From Isoetes taiwanensis (lineage: Eukaryota > Streptophyta > Lycopodiopsida > Isoetales > Isoetaceae): 64,000 nt of DNA. Shown piece after piece: positions 23,001 through 34,300 of this stretch (positions within the stretch are counted from its first letter, which is position 1; each line of letters opens with the position of its first letter). The notes beneath the pieces are model-generated. The model was not told where the DNA came from. It saw nothing but the letters and a program-made list of their open reading frames with translations, and did no database searches. The stretch is from assembly GCA_021234155.1 (NCBI GenBank), contig JAJEKV010000056.1, forward strand, positions 3,827,330 through 3,891,329. Reading direction: 5' to 3'. The position numbers were made by a program, and so were the translations under genes.

Positions 23001-24075
23001 TCAGATTATTAGCCCTCTCTCTTTGTGCACCCCCCGGTGTCTTATTATCATTTCTTTTATAGCTTTCGCTACCTCTGTGAGTGTCTCTTCTTTGTCTATC
23101 AGTGCTGGGAGTGGGAGATCCCACCTGACCTTGTTAAATTTGGACCTTATATCTGTGTAAACCGGGCACTCTTTTACCATGTGCTCTTCGTCCTCTATTT
23201 TTCCTGAGTCACATACACGACATATTCGTTCTGCTCTATCTATTTTCCTCCATCTATCCTTCTCAATTCGGAGCTCATGGCTCCCCATCCTGAATCTGGC
23301 CAGCGTTCCCCTGTTACCCTTATTCAACACGCTGCTTTTGTATGTGATATGCCCTATTTGTCTTCCTGGATTGAAGGTTTTCAATAGTTAGATTGTCTTC
23401 GGCCCTGTGTGTCATGCTAGCCAGTTCCTCATTGCTGTGCCTGTCCATTCTTCGTCCCATCCGTCCGCTTGTATAATCTGGCTTAGTTGCATCCCCATAT
23501 TTGCCGTCCACTTTGCCAAATCGTTAAACCATCCCTTGCCTGTTGTTATGTGATGTTTTGCTGATTCATCTATTGCTAGTGAGGACAGTTTATCCTCTTT
23601 CCCATAGCTGTTGTCCTTTATTAGGTACCTAATTGTTCTTTCCCATGCCCTCATTTCCATTGGCTTTTCCCCTGTCTCATATAATCTTGTTGCTAGCGAT
23701 GTGCCTGTCTTCACCTGAAATTCCTGTCCGTGCCATTGCCTCAATATGCCTTCTTGTTTTTCCCATTTCTTCTCTGATAGGCCTGGTCCCCATGTCTCAC
23801 ATCCATACAGTTGTGTTGATGCCACTATTGTACTAAATAGATATGCTTTGATTTCCCAGTTGGTGATCCTGTTGTTGTTGCAGTAATTCATCATAATGTA
23901 ATAATTGCCTATTGCTGCTTGGAATCTGGTATCCGCTCCTTTTGACCACTTTCCCCATGCGTGTCGTATCCTAGATATCTGTACCCTGTGGCTTCTTCTA
24001 GTTCCTTCCCCTTGTATCTAAATGGCCTGTGTCTTATCTTTGTACCGAAGATCACTATTTTTGTTTTTTCGGGTT
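23001..24075 (-). pseudogene. LINE RT C-terminal part and zinc knuckle
   Basis: Minus-strand frames give KTKIVIFGTKIRHRPF near 24050, GYRYLGYDTHG near 23975 (copy 2 has the cleaner text), STIVASTQLYGCETWGPGLS near 23800 and a long helical part to about 23412. A second frame, 23384-23001, contains KGNRGTLARFRMGSHELR and the knuckle CRVCDSGKIEDEEHMVKECP. The knuckle (CxxC...H...C) is the usual C-terminal end of many LINE polyproteins. The frame breaks near 23400. This part has no second copy, because the duplicated segment begins at 23813. Confidence 0.8.
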
Positions 24076-24103
24076 ATTTGTCGGACCTATTTCCGGGGCG
24101 TAA

Positions 24104-24520
24104 AACAAAAGGAAGCTTCGAGCACAAGGCCGGTGGTTGGACCGGCAGTACTCGACTACGGATCATCTGGTGACTCTAAGGATAATGGTAGAGCAGACAA
24201 GGGAGAGTAACAAGAAGATCATATGCTGTTTCGTGGACTTTAAAAAAGCCTTCGACACAGTGCCTAGAGATAAGCTCCTACTTAGGCTAATAGGCCTAAG
24301 AGCACCAGAAGGGTTAGTAGGATCAATTGCAAGGCTATACCAAAAGGTATATGCCAAAACAGATGGGGGAGGAGATGCCATAGAATGTGACACAGGGGTA
24401 AAGCAGGGATGCCCATTATCACCCACACTGTTTGGGATATACATAGATGCCCTACAGGAATTTGTCAAGGAGAGAGGGGGAGACAGTGAAGCACCAAGCC
24501 TTTATGAAGCGGGATTACCT
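24104..24520 (+). pseudogene. inverted RT core of the LINE, copy 1
   Basis: On the plus strand, opposite to the rest of the LINE, the frame reads DHLVTLRIMVEQTRESNKK, FVDFKKAFDTVPRDKLLLRL (motif A with its catalytic Asp), LYQKVYAKTDGGG and GVKQGCPLSPTLFGIYIDAL (motif B), ending SLYEAGLP. In copy 2 the start is intact (RAQGQAGFRPEYSTTDHL); in copy 1 the same bases are scrambled. Motif C (FADD/YADD) would come next but is missing. At the right border the plus sequence passes directly into antisense code for GLPERWQFNKVIPLHK, and about 8 bp can be read with either side. Confidence 0.85.
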
Positions 24521-26215
24521 TGTTAAACTGCCATCGTTCCGGTAGACCTGACTGTATTATCTCATTGAATATTTCTGTTATGATCCCCACTATCTCTGTC
24601 CCTACGCATTTCAACATCTCCGCTGTTAGCCCATATAGATCCGGAGCCTTATTGTTTGCCATTTTGTTTAGCGCCCATGTCACCTCTTCCTTGGTGAAGG
24701 GCGGTTTGTGCCTACCTTCCGGGGCCATGATTGGTACAGCCCCTGTTTTGTACAGACGTTCCAGGTATCTTGTCCAGTCTATTTCTATTTCCATTCCTCT
24801 CCCCTCCTCTCCTGCTACTGTATCCGCTTTTGTTTTTGAGCCTTTTTTGATATTGTTCCAAAATACCTTCGGTTTCTTTTTGAGGTCTTGACCAATCCCC
24901 ATTGATGGTGCTTGGTCCCGAGCTTTCTTTCTTTTCATTATTTTCACATATTTGTTTGCGTTCCTCCGGTATTCCTCCGTTCCTTTTATCATTTGACTTT
25001 CCTTCGTTGTTCCATGCACCTTTGCGTCAAACCATCTTGACCTTGAAACGCTATAGCCCTCCTTCCCCTTTCTCTTCTCCCGAATGCCATTTTAGCTGCT
25101 TCTTCCAAGATGTCATTCATGTCATTCCCTCTGTCCTTCATTCCTTCTCCCCATTCCTTTTCTTGTATTTTCTTTTTTACCGTTTTTATGAATGTTCCCA
25201 CTCTGTTTTCTCTGAATTTTACTGTTATTCTGGCCTGTTTGTCTCTTCCTGGCTTGTCATCTGTTCTTCCCCTTGCCACATTCATCTTGAGCATTATGGG
25301 TCTATGCCCCTCCCTCCTTCCTAGTGGCCATTCCCCTAACTCCATCTTTCCGATTTCCTTTATTGCTTCCTCATTTGCTATCACATAGTCTACTATCTTT
25401 GCTCCGTGGCGTTTGTGCTTGTGTTGACATGAGGTCTCCCATCTTCTTAGTCCATTGCATATAATTGTATCTGTAGCTGTACATACCTCTATCAGTGTTT
25501 CTCCTCTCGCTGTCATCTCCATTTCGTCTACTGTGTCTCGTTGCCATTCTTCCCCTCTTCTGGCCTGTGTCCACTGCCCACTCTCGTTGTCTATCCCCGC
25601 TTTGGTTACATTTCTGTCTTCCGTCCCTTGCGTTAATATCCCCTACTATGATCAGCAGCCCCTTATCCCTATGTTTCATGACAATCTCTCCCATGCTTAA
25701 TAGTTCCAGTTTATCACATTGAGGTGGATAATATACTATTAGCAAATATAGATTTCTGTAATCAAGCATCACAATATTTATAAGCATGTATCTTTTATTA
25801 ATGTCATTTTCCAAAATACATGCTTTTTGACCTTGCTATTCCTAATGTAGCATGCTAGCTCAAGCTTCCTCTTCCTATTTTGTAATTCCTTTCCCTCCAA
25901 CACGTGAACAATGTGTAGCCTGGTTCCTCTGGCAGCCTCTTTGTGCTGTGTTCCCACGTCTCTACCAGGCATATGATATCCTGGTCTCTTGCTTTGTGTA
26001 GACGTTCTCCATCATCCCAAGGATATCCCGTACAATTCCAGTACCAGATCGTTACTTCTTCCTCCCTTTCTGTACCCCCCTGCCTCCCTGCTGTTCTAGT
26101 GCGTGTCCTTTCTTTAATTGTCCCCTTGTTTTTGCTCCCTGATCCCCCCCTCTCTCCCTTGTCAGCGTTATGTTCTGATCTAGGTCCCTTCCGACCTCTT
26201 TTCCGCTTCCCCACC
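24521..26215 (-). pseudogene. LINE endonuclease and RT N-terminal part, copy 1
   Basis: From 26215 downwards the minus strand gives the AP-endonuclease blocks: TIWYWNCTGYPWDDGERL, DIICLVETWEH, YLLIVYYPPQCDKLELL, LLIIVGDINARDGRQ and IVDYVIANEEAIKEIGKMEL, then LGRREGHRPIML. The last block replaces the usual SDHRPI, so the catalytic Asp next to the His is Gly. It is followed by PKVFWNNIKKGSK, KEEVTWALNKMANNKAPDL and GLTAEMLKCVGTEIVGIITE, the start of the RT domain, up to the inversion border near 24521. Several frameshifts break the code. Confidence 0.8.
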
Positions 26216-27035
26216 CTAATTTTATGCGTTTAGAATCTTGGGTCTTTGCTTCCCGGTCTATTGACCCGGATGGTGTTATTTCCCTTATCTGTTTGTTGTC
26301 CCTGTCCCCTCGTTGCCTCCGTTTCGTGTGTCCCATCTCCCCCGGATCTGTGGGTCCATCCCATCTTCCTTCGTTTATGGACTCTTGCGGTGTGTTCTCT
26401 CGGCCTCTTTTGAGATATAGCTTCCGATTCTTTACTCCTGCTTGTACTCCCGCCCGGCTCAGCTCTCTGACTTTCGCCAGTTCTTTGTGTAACCCCTGCC
26501 TCTGCATGGCTGTCAAGGCCTCTTGTACTTTGAGTCCATTCCTGAGTTTGAACCCTGCGTGAATGATTCTTTCCTTGGCTGCCAGGTCCCTCATAGTCAC
26601 ATTTATATGTCTCGCCCTCCCTCTCAAGCTCCTGCGCATTTTGCCTTCACTATCACATTCCTGTGTTCCTGGAACACGTTCTCCATTATTTCTGCAGTGA
26701 CACGAAATGTGTCTTCGTTAGGCCTTTCGGCTACTCCTATCAACCTTACATCATGCTTTATCCTTTCCTGTTCTTTGAACTCCACTATGTGCGGTTTAAT
26801 CCTATCAAAACTCTGCCATGCATCTAAATCTATTTGTTTCTTTTCTAATGTCACCAACCTTTGTATGATTTCCGCCTTTTCTCTCTCCACCTTCTCCATC
26901 CTTTTTTGAATTTCCACCTCTGTATCTTCCACCACCTGCACTCGTTCTTCCACTTTCCCTATCGCTTCCTTGTTCTGTTGCACCACGCTCGCCAGTGTGT
27001 TGAGCGCTTCCATCCTCGGTAGTATACCATTCTTC

Positions 27036-27365
27036 ACCCTCGCTCTTGTTGCAAACCACAGCCCTCCAGAGCTCGCTGGTTGAGTCATACGTATGTTGGC
27101 TGGCCAGATACTTCTCGCCAGGTCCACAGACCTCGCAACAGCACTTGCACTCTTCACCATGAAATCCAGTTTTCGCTGACCTTAATGCATTCAGGGCTAC
27201 CCTGGCATACTCCAACTTCATATGGTATATGCAACAGCAGGTTTCCCTTTCTGATACTTTCTTTATATAAATAGGCTTCAACTTCTCAAAAGCCTTTAAG
27301 CAAACAGGGTGTTCAGGATGTGCCTTTTTGTATTGTTGAAATAGCTGCAGCTGAATAGTGGCCTT
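27036..27365 (-). pseudogene. Cys-rich domain exon, copy 1, cut by the LINE
   Basis: Minus strand: LFQQYKKAHPEHPVCL, FEKLKPIYIKKVSERETCCC, HMKLEYARVALNALRS, ECKCCCEVCG and LWRAVVCNKSEGEEWY, where it joins LINE ORF1 code (LNTLASVVQQNKEAIGKVEE). It is a paralogue of the exon at 22441-22746 in opposite orientation, with shared blocks F-x-x-LKP, K-x-x-ERxTCCCxxH and CxCCCxVC. The SEGEEWY end shows slightly more of the original gene than the other copy. The left inverted repeat of the 11.6-kb element lies 30-40 bp upstream of this exon. Confidence 0.6.
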
Positions 27366-27397
27366 TGGTTAGAAATATTTATGCAATAATAGCAAGG

Positions 27398-27422
27398 AAG
27401 TCGTATTTAATTAAAGTGGGAC
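27398..27422 (+). repeat. 25-bp terminal repeat of the large element, duplicated copy
   Basis: AAGTCGTATTTAATTAAAGT plus GGGAC, the same as 34905-34929 and inverted to 46512-46536. It marks the left end of the partial copy (27398-30662) of the large element inside the duplication. Confidence 0.75.
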
Positions 27423-27671
27423 TCATTCCATTCCCATTTTTTTTCGGAACCCGGTTAATTTACATAAAAAGTAGCACCCCGACCCGAAAACTATCCTTAA
27501 TTCGAATTTTTGAATAAAACTCTGAATCCGAGCTGTGCTGCAGTTTTCCCAGGTTCGCGAGTCGAGAACAAAAACAATGCAACTGAAACAAAGGAAATTC
27601 ATTAAAGTTTGAAACCAAAGATGTAGTTGAAAAAGAATTTTTATTAATAAATTGAACAGATACAATGTATT

Positions 27672-28208
27672 TTACATCGGACGCAGAGACCATGGCGGTC
27701 TTGCTGTCACTACAGTCACATCATCTTGGTAGGTGGTCCACCTTAGGGGATTAACTTGTGGCGCTTCTTCATGCCGTCTGTAAGCCTTGGGGGCAACCTG
27801 AAGAGTGTGGAATGCCTCACGTGGAGGTGCCTCTGGAGCTACCGGCCGACCTGTCCACCCGACTTCTCCACTCGCCTCCCGCAGCCTTTCATCGAATATG
27901 CTCCTTCCCCAACCTCCGTGGATGTTATGCAATGCTTGCAATATGCCTTGAGCTTCCTGGACTTTCTCTTTGTTCTTCGCCTGTTCTTTATTCCCAGGGT
28001 GTAGCGAGCAACCTCTGAATTCGCGAGCAACCTTGTCCCAAAGGCCGGGCAAGAGTGTAGCGTGACCGGGATCTGTGCCAGAACGGTATTTCTTCCGCCT
28101 TGAGCGGGATCCGTGCCGCCTGGAGCGGTCTCGTGATGCCCGGCGGGATCTGTGGCTGGTGTCGGATGCGGTGCACGAACCACGGAGCAAGGAGAGTATG
28201 ATTAACAA
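27672..28208 (-). CDS. basic C-terminal ORF downstream of the FCP1 exon, copy 1
   Basis: A 178-codon frame, Arg-rich at the start (SRRASRDRSRRHGSRSRRKK), then WDKVAREFRGCSLHPGNKEQ, QGILQALHNIHGGWGRSIF and a Pro-rich tail, ending 250 bp inside the terminal repeat. Copy 2 (about 35170-35720) has the same text with frameshifts. It could be the last exon of the ParB-methylase-FCP1 gene: TTTG|GTGAAC near 28690 offers a donor and the stretch between holds three palindromes, as another intron of the gene does. It could also be a separate small gene. Family not recognised. Confidence 0.4.
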   Translation of the reverse strand: MLIILSLLRGSCTASDTSHRSRRASRDRSRRHGSRSRRKKYRSGTDPGHATLLPGLWDKVAREFRGCSLHPGNKEQAKNKEKVQEAQGILQALHNIHGGWGRSIFDERLREASGEVGWTGRPVAPEAPPREAFHTLQVAPKAYRRHEEAPQVNPLRWTTYQDDVTVVTARPPWSLRPM

Positions 28209-28312
28209 TTACGGTGTCATTAGTCAAAGCGTAGAAAAGAAGCGTTGAAATCAAATTACAACGGAGAACATTCATTCCATACAACCGCATCCAATGGCGT
28301 GGGAAGTAGTGT

Positions 28313-29616
28313 CTTTTTCGACTTCATGAGTCGAAAGGCCCATAAAAGTCAAAGTACAACCATTCTCATTAGAATATGGTTGCATCCAATCACACACGGA
28401 AGCATACAAATGCTTTTGTCAACGAGACAACTAGCATGCCTTTCTCGACTCGCGAGTCGAGAAAGTCCCAGGAAACCCAATGTACAAGCATTATCATAAT
28501 AGATTGTACAAGCATTTCATCAACACGACAAGCATGCCTTTCTCGACTCGTGAGTCGAGAAAGGCATCGAAAACTCAATATACAAGTATATTCATTACAA
28601 AATGGTCAATACATGTGTTCACGTTCGATTACAATATTCACACAATTTGACTATCTGAAAGCAGGGGTCACTCTTCTTGTTCACCAAAGTATTTGTCGTC
28701 CATAGCTTTCATGATCGGCTTGCTCTCTGGATCGGGTTCCGTGAGGCTCGGATAGTTCGTAAGCACATCGGCGACAAGAATGGCAAAGAGGGATTCCGCC
28801 AAGACAGGACACAGTCCGAAGGACAACCACCTATCTCTCATATTCTTGGTCGATATGGCTTAGCAATGATTGTATTTTGCGCGTTATGATAGCACTTGTA
28901 GGCGGAGTCATCTATGATCAGCGTGTTGTGTTTGCCAAAGTCCTGGAATTGCTCATAAACACTGTCCAGCCTTTTCACCATTATAGGCTTCCCCTTTGTG
29001 ATGGCTGGATCGAGGTCCTTCACATGCTCGACCCTTTCGTTTCCCCAAACGAACTTGAACTTCAAAACTGAAATGCCGAGAACACCAAGAACATTGACAA
29101 TATTTTTCTTTGCCATACAAGACCATATGCCCACCCGAATCCCCGTGCGGGCACCGGTCAATAATTTCCTTAGCTCACGGGCCTCGGATACACTATTTTA
29201 TGCTTTCTGTTTTCACCGGGATCTGCGAGGTGTTAATCTCGGGGACGTCTTTGTCGTGGTATACTGCAGCTAATACTCCATTGACGTCAAATATTACAAG
29301 CTTGGTGGGACCAGCTGGATCCCAGTTGGAGTTTGGCTCTGACCATATTTCCGGTTCATCGGGATCCAAATGCGGGATCATTAACTTTTCAGGTTCTTTC
29401 TGGCTGTGAGCAGTGTCTTGCTCTGGATTTTCATTCTCATTCTCCTCGCGACGTGAACCGTTGGAATCCATTGACAATGATCCGGACTCGTTGAGCTCGA
29501 ATTCCCTGAAATGATGACATCGGCCGAAGGAACGAAGTTTTCTCGACTCGCGAGTCGAGAATGACAAGAAAAGGTATTGAAAGGAAACGAGTTTTCTCGA
29601 CTCGCGAGTCGAGAAA
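28313..29616. repeat. five copies of the CTCGACTCGCGAGTCGAG palindrome
   Basis: Perfect or near-perfect palindromes of 22-34 bp lie at 28313-28337 (degraded), 28441-28464, 28534-28567 (central CGTG, arms reach ATGCC/GGCAT), 29540-29561 and 29593-29616. The last two lie inside the 136-bp intron. The matching set in copy 2 is at 35822-35844, 35948-35971, 36046-36069, 37043-37064 and 37097-37120. Confidence 0.9.
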
Positions 29617-30662
29617 CACCGTTAGAGCAAAGTAAACTCACCTCAATCTCAGGTTTTCAATAATGTTTTCGGCAGCATTCTGGTCCAATCCTTCGACATC
29701 CTCGTCTCCGTCAGGTTTGTCTCCCTCGTCCTCGTCGTCTTTCTTTGCTTCCATTTGTCTTCCTCCCCTTGAAATGCTCATGAAGCAGATCCAAGTATGA
29801 CTGAATGGTTTCAACCATGTCCTTATTTCCAACCACGGATATAGGTTTCATTCCAAACAGCATAGCCCCCTGAGAGAACAGGCCATTCATGTACCACTCG
29901 CATACAATTTGATCTTCCTCGACCAAGCTGGTTATGAAGTACTTGATAACTCTTGGCCGGATAGGAATTCTATGTATAGGACCGGTCGCACCATCCTTGC
30001 TGACCTTGTCCATCGATGGAACATCCTCCATAAACCTGCCCCCCTTCCAGGGTTCCATCTGCTCTTGAGAGATCATGAACTTGTCGAGATAATGATGCTC
30101 GCTAGACCACCACTTATCCAGGTCGACCGCCGATCTTGAAATCAAAACCAAAACTATGTTGGCAAAGCTTGGTGCCTTCGGCAAGCCAAGTCTGCACTCA
30201 TGATCAAGTTCGTATATGGAGTGCATGATCTTGTTGGTGAAGTTAATATCATTTTGCCCATTGGGAGACGGCGAGTTGTTTGATTGCCCCATGCAAAAAG
30301 ACAAGGAAACCGAAAGTATCGTGTCGGTCATGTCGACACGTCTTGTACCAGCGCTCTATGTCAGCTTTGTCATAAAAAGGGTGGGGTCTTGATCATATTG
30401 ATGGCAAATAGTGCCACGGGTCCAGGTGCCAGTTCCAGACCACCAAATCCCTTGTGTCCCAAAGTAACCAGAAATGGGGGGGAGCTATCGTCTGCCTTAA
30501 ATGGGACCACCCCGAATCCAAGCTTCCTTTTCAGAATTGCCATAGCACGTTCAGGGAAAGGAAGGGTTTTGACGTTACGCTTCAGCTTGGTGTTGATGTA
30601 GGGTTGACATAGACGGTTCAATTCCTTCATGTCTTCCTCATCAAGGGCAGCCTTTTCCTTGT
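28676..30662 (-). pseudogene. methyltransferase-like + FCP1/NIF-like gene, truncated copy 1
   Basis: Copy 1 of the gene described at 36185-39958, lacking its N-terminal ParB-like part because the duplication ends at 30662. It keeps the methylase-like region (TPPF block near 30375; VCEWYMNGLFSQGAMLFGMK near 29890), the intron 29506-29641 with GTGAGT and CAG borders, and the FCP1-like exon from 29505 (KLVIFDVNGVLAAVYHDKDV near 29310; HNTLIIDDSAYKCYHN near 28925). In this copy the middle of the FCP1 domain near 29150 is frameshifted, while copy 2 reads PRAKEIIDWCLARGFEVGIW. Copy 1 reads better at GSLSMDSNGSRREENENE and in the VKDLDPAITKGKPIMVKRLD block. Confidence 0.7.
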
Positions 30663-31310
30663 TTCTAAAAAACCTAGAAAATACATGTGTTCCTGTGGGT
30701 AGTGGATATAGAGTCAATAGTCTCATTTTGACGTTTGATAATCCTGGAGTTATTTTGATCAAGCAATATAATAGTAAAGCAACTGTAATAGTCATGCCTA
30801 CTACATTTCTATAACATTTCTATAAAAAATTTTGTATTAGCTGTAAAGAAAAGAAATGTTACATCATTAAAACTTCCATACAATGCAACCAAGTATATAA
30901 AACTCGAAACAAGATTTTACCAATGCTCATTGCCAGATGATGTTATTAGAAAGCTAACTAAGCATCCAAGATAAAAAGTTGCATGTTAGCATGTTAATAA
31001 CTTGTCTAAAATTTCTAGGTAGAAAGCTAACTAAGCATCCAAAATAAAAAGTTGCATGTTAGCGTGTTAATAACTTGTGTAAAATTTCTAGGGGACCCTA
31101 ACAAGGCAACAAAGGACTTAAATAAATTAGATTATCTAATAATGATCCACTTCACAAATTGAGCAGTATACTTTGAGCTGTTTCATCTATAATGTTCCAC
31201 ATCAGCAAATAGTATATAGCCTATGAAAAATTAACGAACATTAACAACGGTCCTATATGATTCAATAGCATCCCAAGTATTTAATTCTAGGAAAAGGCAT
31301 ATTGCTTCTA
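30663..31310. repeat. spacer between the duplicated segments, with a 73-bp tandem repeat
   Basis: 648 bp of AT-rich DNA with no counterpart elsewhere in the window. It contains a 73-bp unit twice in tandem (30947-31019 and 31020-31092; AGAAAGCTAACTAAGCATCC begins each) with three or four differences. No gene. Confidence 0.85.
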
Positions 31311-34300
31311 GTGTTGATGCCACTATTGTACTAAATAGATGTGCTTTGATTTCCCAGTTGGTGATCCTGTTGTTGTTGCAGTAATTCATCATAATGTAAT
31401 AATTGCCTATTCTTTGCTTGGAACTGTATCCCGCTCCTTTTGACCACTTTCCCCCATGCGTGTCGTATCCTAGATATCTGTACCCTGTGGCTTCTTCTAG
31501 TTCCTTCCCCTTGTATCTAAATGGCCTGTGTCTTATCTTTGTACCGAAGATCACTATTTTTGTTTTTTCCAGGTTGACTGTCAGACCTATTTCCGTGGGC
31601 AGAAACAAGGAAGCTTAGAGCACAAGGCCAGGCTGGTTTCCGACCAGAGTACTCGACTACGGATCATCTGGTGACTCTAAGGATAATGGTAGAGCAGACA
31701 AGGGAGAGTAACAAGAAGATCATATGCTGTTTCGTGGACTTTAAAAAAGCCTTCGACACAGTGCCTAGAGATAAGCTCCTACTTAGGCTAATAGGCCTAA
31801 GAGCACCAGAAGGGTTAGTAGGATCAATTGCAAGGCTATACCAAAAGGTATATGCCAAAACAGATGGGGGAGGAGATGCCATAGAATGTGACACAGGGGT
31901 AAAGCAGGGATGCCCATTATCACCCACACTGTTTGGGATATACATAGATGCCCTACAGGAATTTGTCAAGGAGAGAGGGGGAGACAGTGAAGCACCAAGC
32001 CTTTATGAAGCGGGATTACCTTGTTAAACTGCCATCGTTCCGGTAGACCTGACTGTATTATCTCATTGAATATTTCTGTTATGATCCCCACTATCTCTGT
32101 CCCTACGCATTTCAACATCTCCGCTGTTAGCCCATATAGATCCGGAGCCTTATTGTTTGCCATTTTGTTTAGCGCCCATGTCACCTCTTCCTTGGTGAAG
32201 GGCGGTTTGTGCCTACCTTCCGGGGCCATGATTGGTACAGCCCCTGTTTTTTGTCTGAGACGTTCCAGGTATCTTGTCCAGTCTATTTCTATTTCCATTC
32301 CTCTCCCCTCCTCTCCCGCTCTTTGTATCCGCTTTTTGTTTTGAGCCTTTTTGATATTGTTCCAAAATACCTTGGGTTTCTTTTGAGGTCTTGACCAATC
32401 CCCATTGATGGTGCTTCAGGTCACGAGCTTTCTTTCTTTTCATTATTTTCACATATTTGTTTGCGTTCCTCCGGTATTCCTCCGTTCCTTTTATGCCGTT
32501 TGACTTTCCTTCGTTGTTCCATGCACCGCTGCGTCAAACCATCTTGACCGACCCAAACGCTATAGCCCTCCTTCCCTTTCTCTTCTCCCGAATGCCATTT
32601 TATTTTGCTTCTTCCAAGATGTCATTCATGTCATTCCCTCGTCCTTCATTCCTTCTCCCCATTCCTTTTCTTGTATTTTTTTTTACCGTTTTTTATGAAT
32701 GTTCCCACTCTGTTTTCTCTGAATTTTACTGTTATTCTGGCCTGTTTGTCTCTTCCTGGCTTGTCATCTGTTCTTCCCCTTGCCACATTCATCTTGAGCA
32801 TTATGGGTCTATGCCCCTCCCTCCTTCCTAGTGGCCATTCCCCTAACTCCATCTTTCCGATTTCCTTTATTGCTTCCTCATTTGCTATCACATAGTCTAC
32901 TATACTGCTCCCGTGAGCGTTTGTGCTTGTGAACTGACATGAGGTCTCCCATCTTCTTAGTCCATTGCATATAATTGTATCTGTAGCTGTACATACCTCT
33001 ATCAGTGTTTCTCCTCTCGCTGTCATCTCCATTTCGTCTACTGTGTCTCGTTGCCATTCTTCCCCTCTTCTGGCCTGTGTCCACTGCCCACTCTCGTTGT
33101 CTATCCCTGCTTTCTGTGCCTGTTCCTGTCTCGTCCTTGCGTTAATATCCCCTACTATGATCAGCAGCCCCTTATCCCTATGTTTCATGACAATCTCTCC
33201 CATGCTTAATAGTTCCAGTTTATCACATTGAGGTGGATAATATACTATTAGCAAATATAGATTTCTGTAATCAAGCATCACAATATTTATAAGCATGTAT
33301 CTTTTATTAATGTCATTTTCCAAAATACATGCTTTTTTGACACTGCTATTCCTAATGTAGCATGCTAGCCCTGCGCTTCCTCTTCCTATTTTGTAATTCC
33401 TTTCCCTCCAACACGTGAACAATGTGTAGCCTGGTTCCTCTGGCGGCGACCTCTTTGTCTTTGTGTTCCCCCGTCTCTACCGGGCATATGATATCCACGG
33501 TCTCTTGCTTTGTGTAGACGTTCTCCATCATCCCAAGGATATCCCGTACAATTCCAGTACCAGATCGTTACTTCTTCCTCCCTTTCTGTACCCCCCTGCC
33601 TCCCTGCTGTTCTAGTGCGTGTCCTTTCTTTAATTGTCCCCTTGTTTTTGCTCCCCCGTCCCCCCCTCTCCCTTTGGCGTTATGTTTGATCTAGGTCCTT
33701 CCGGCCTCTTTTTCGCTTCCCCACCCTAGCGTATGCGTATTTAGAATCTTGGGTCTTTGCTTCCGGTCTATTGACCGGATGGTGTTATTTTCCTTATCTG
33801 TTTTCAGCTGTCCTGTCCTCTCGTTGCCTCCGTTTCGTGTGTCCCATCTCCCCTCGGATCTGTGGGTCCATCCCATCTTCTTCGTTGTCGACTCTTGCGG
33901 TGTGTTCTCTCGGCCTCTTTTTGAGATATAGCTTAGATTCTTTACTCTGCTTGTACTCCTTGGCTCGGCTCTCGACTTTCGCGGAGTTCTTTGTGTAACC
34001 CTGCCTCTGCATAGGTACATCAAGGCCTCTTGTACTTTGAGTCCATTCTGAGTTTGAACCCTGCGTGAATGATTCTTTCCTTGGCTGCCAGGTCCCTCAT
34101 AGTCACATTTATATGTCTCGCCCTCCCTCTCCAAGCTCCTGCCCGGACTGCCTTCACTATCACATTCCTGTGTTCCTGGAACACGTTCTCCATTATTTCT
34201 GCAGTGACACGAAATGTGTCTTCGTTAGGCCTTTCGGCTACTATCAACCTTACATCATGCTTTATCCTTTCCTGTTCTTTGAACTCCACTATGTGCGGTT

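Larger units (their letters stand above)
22745..27035 (-). mobile_element. LINE (non-LTR retrotransposon), copy 1, internally rearranged
   Basis: Read on the minus strand from 27035: an ORF1-like part (coiled coil with EKVEREKAEIIQRLVTLEK and RHINVTMRDLAAKERII), an AP-type endonuclease, the start of RT, then RT C-terminal and a zinc-knuckle end. The 3' tail is a TATTC microsatellite (22741-22760 on plus as GAATA repeats). The RT core is present but inverted (24104-24520). Blocks are lost on both sides of the inversion, including the YADD-type catalytic box, so the element cannot reverse-transcribe. It sits between two convergent copies of a Cys-rich gene. The order EN-RT with a C-terminal CxxC...H...C knuckle fits LINEs of the Jockey/I/CR1 group more than plant L1; that placement is inference. 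Confidence 0.85.
23813..30662 (+). repeat. 6.85-kb direct duplication, copy 1
   Basis: 23813-30662 matches 31311-38162 from end to end at an offset of about 7500. The shared piece begins inside the LINE (GTGTTGATGCCACTATT) and ends inside the ParB-methylase-FCP1 gene (GGCAGCCTTTTCCTTGT). Long stretches are identical. Differences come as small clustered indels or scrambles, often at CTG, CAG or CG motifs, rather than scattered single changes. Confidence 0.95.

Noticed and set aside
24902-26909. Long Ser/Pro/Leu-rich plus-strand frames at 24.9-26.9 and 32.4-34.4 kb
   Set aside because: They are antisense shadows of the Lys/Arg/Glu-rich LINE ORF1 and endonuclease.
27756-28018. Plus-strand ORFs over the FCP1 and C-terminal exons
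   Set aside because: Antisense of the recognised minus-strand code; no motif of their own.
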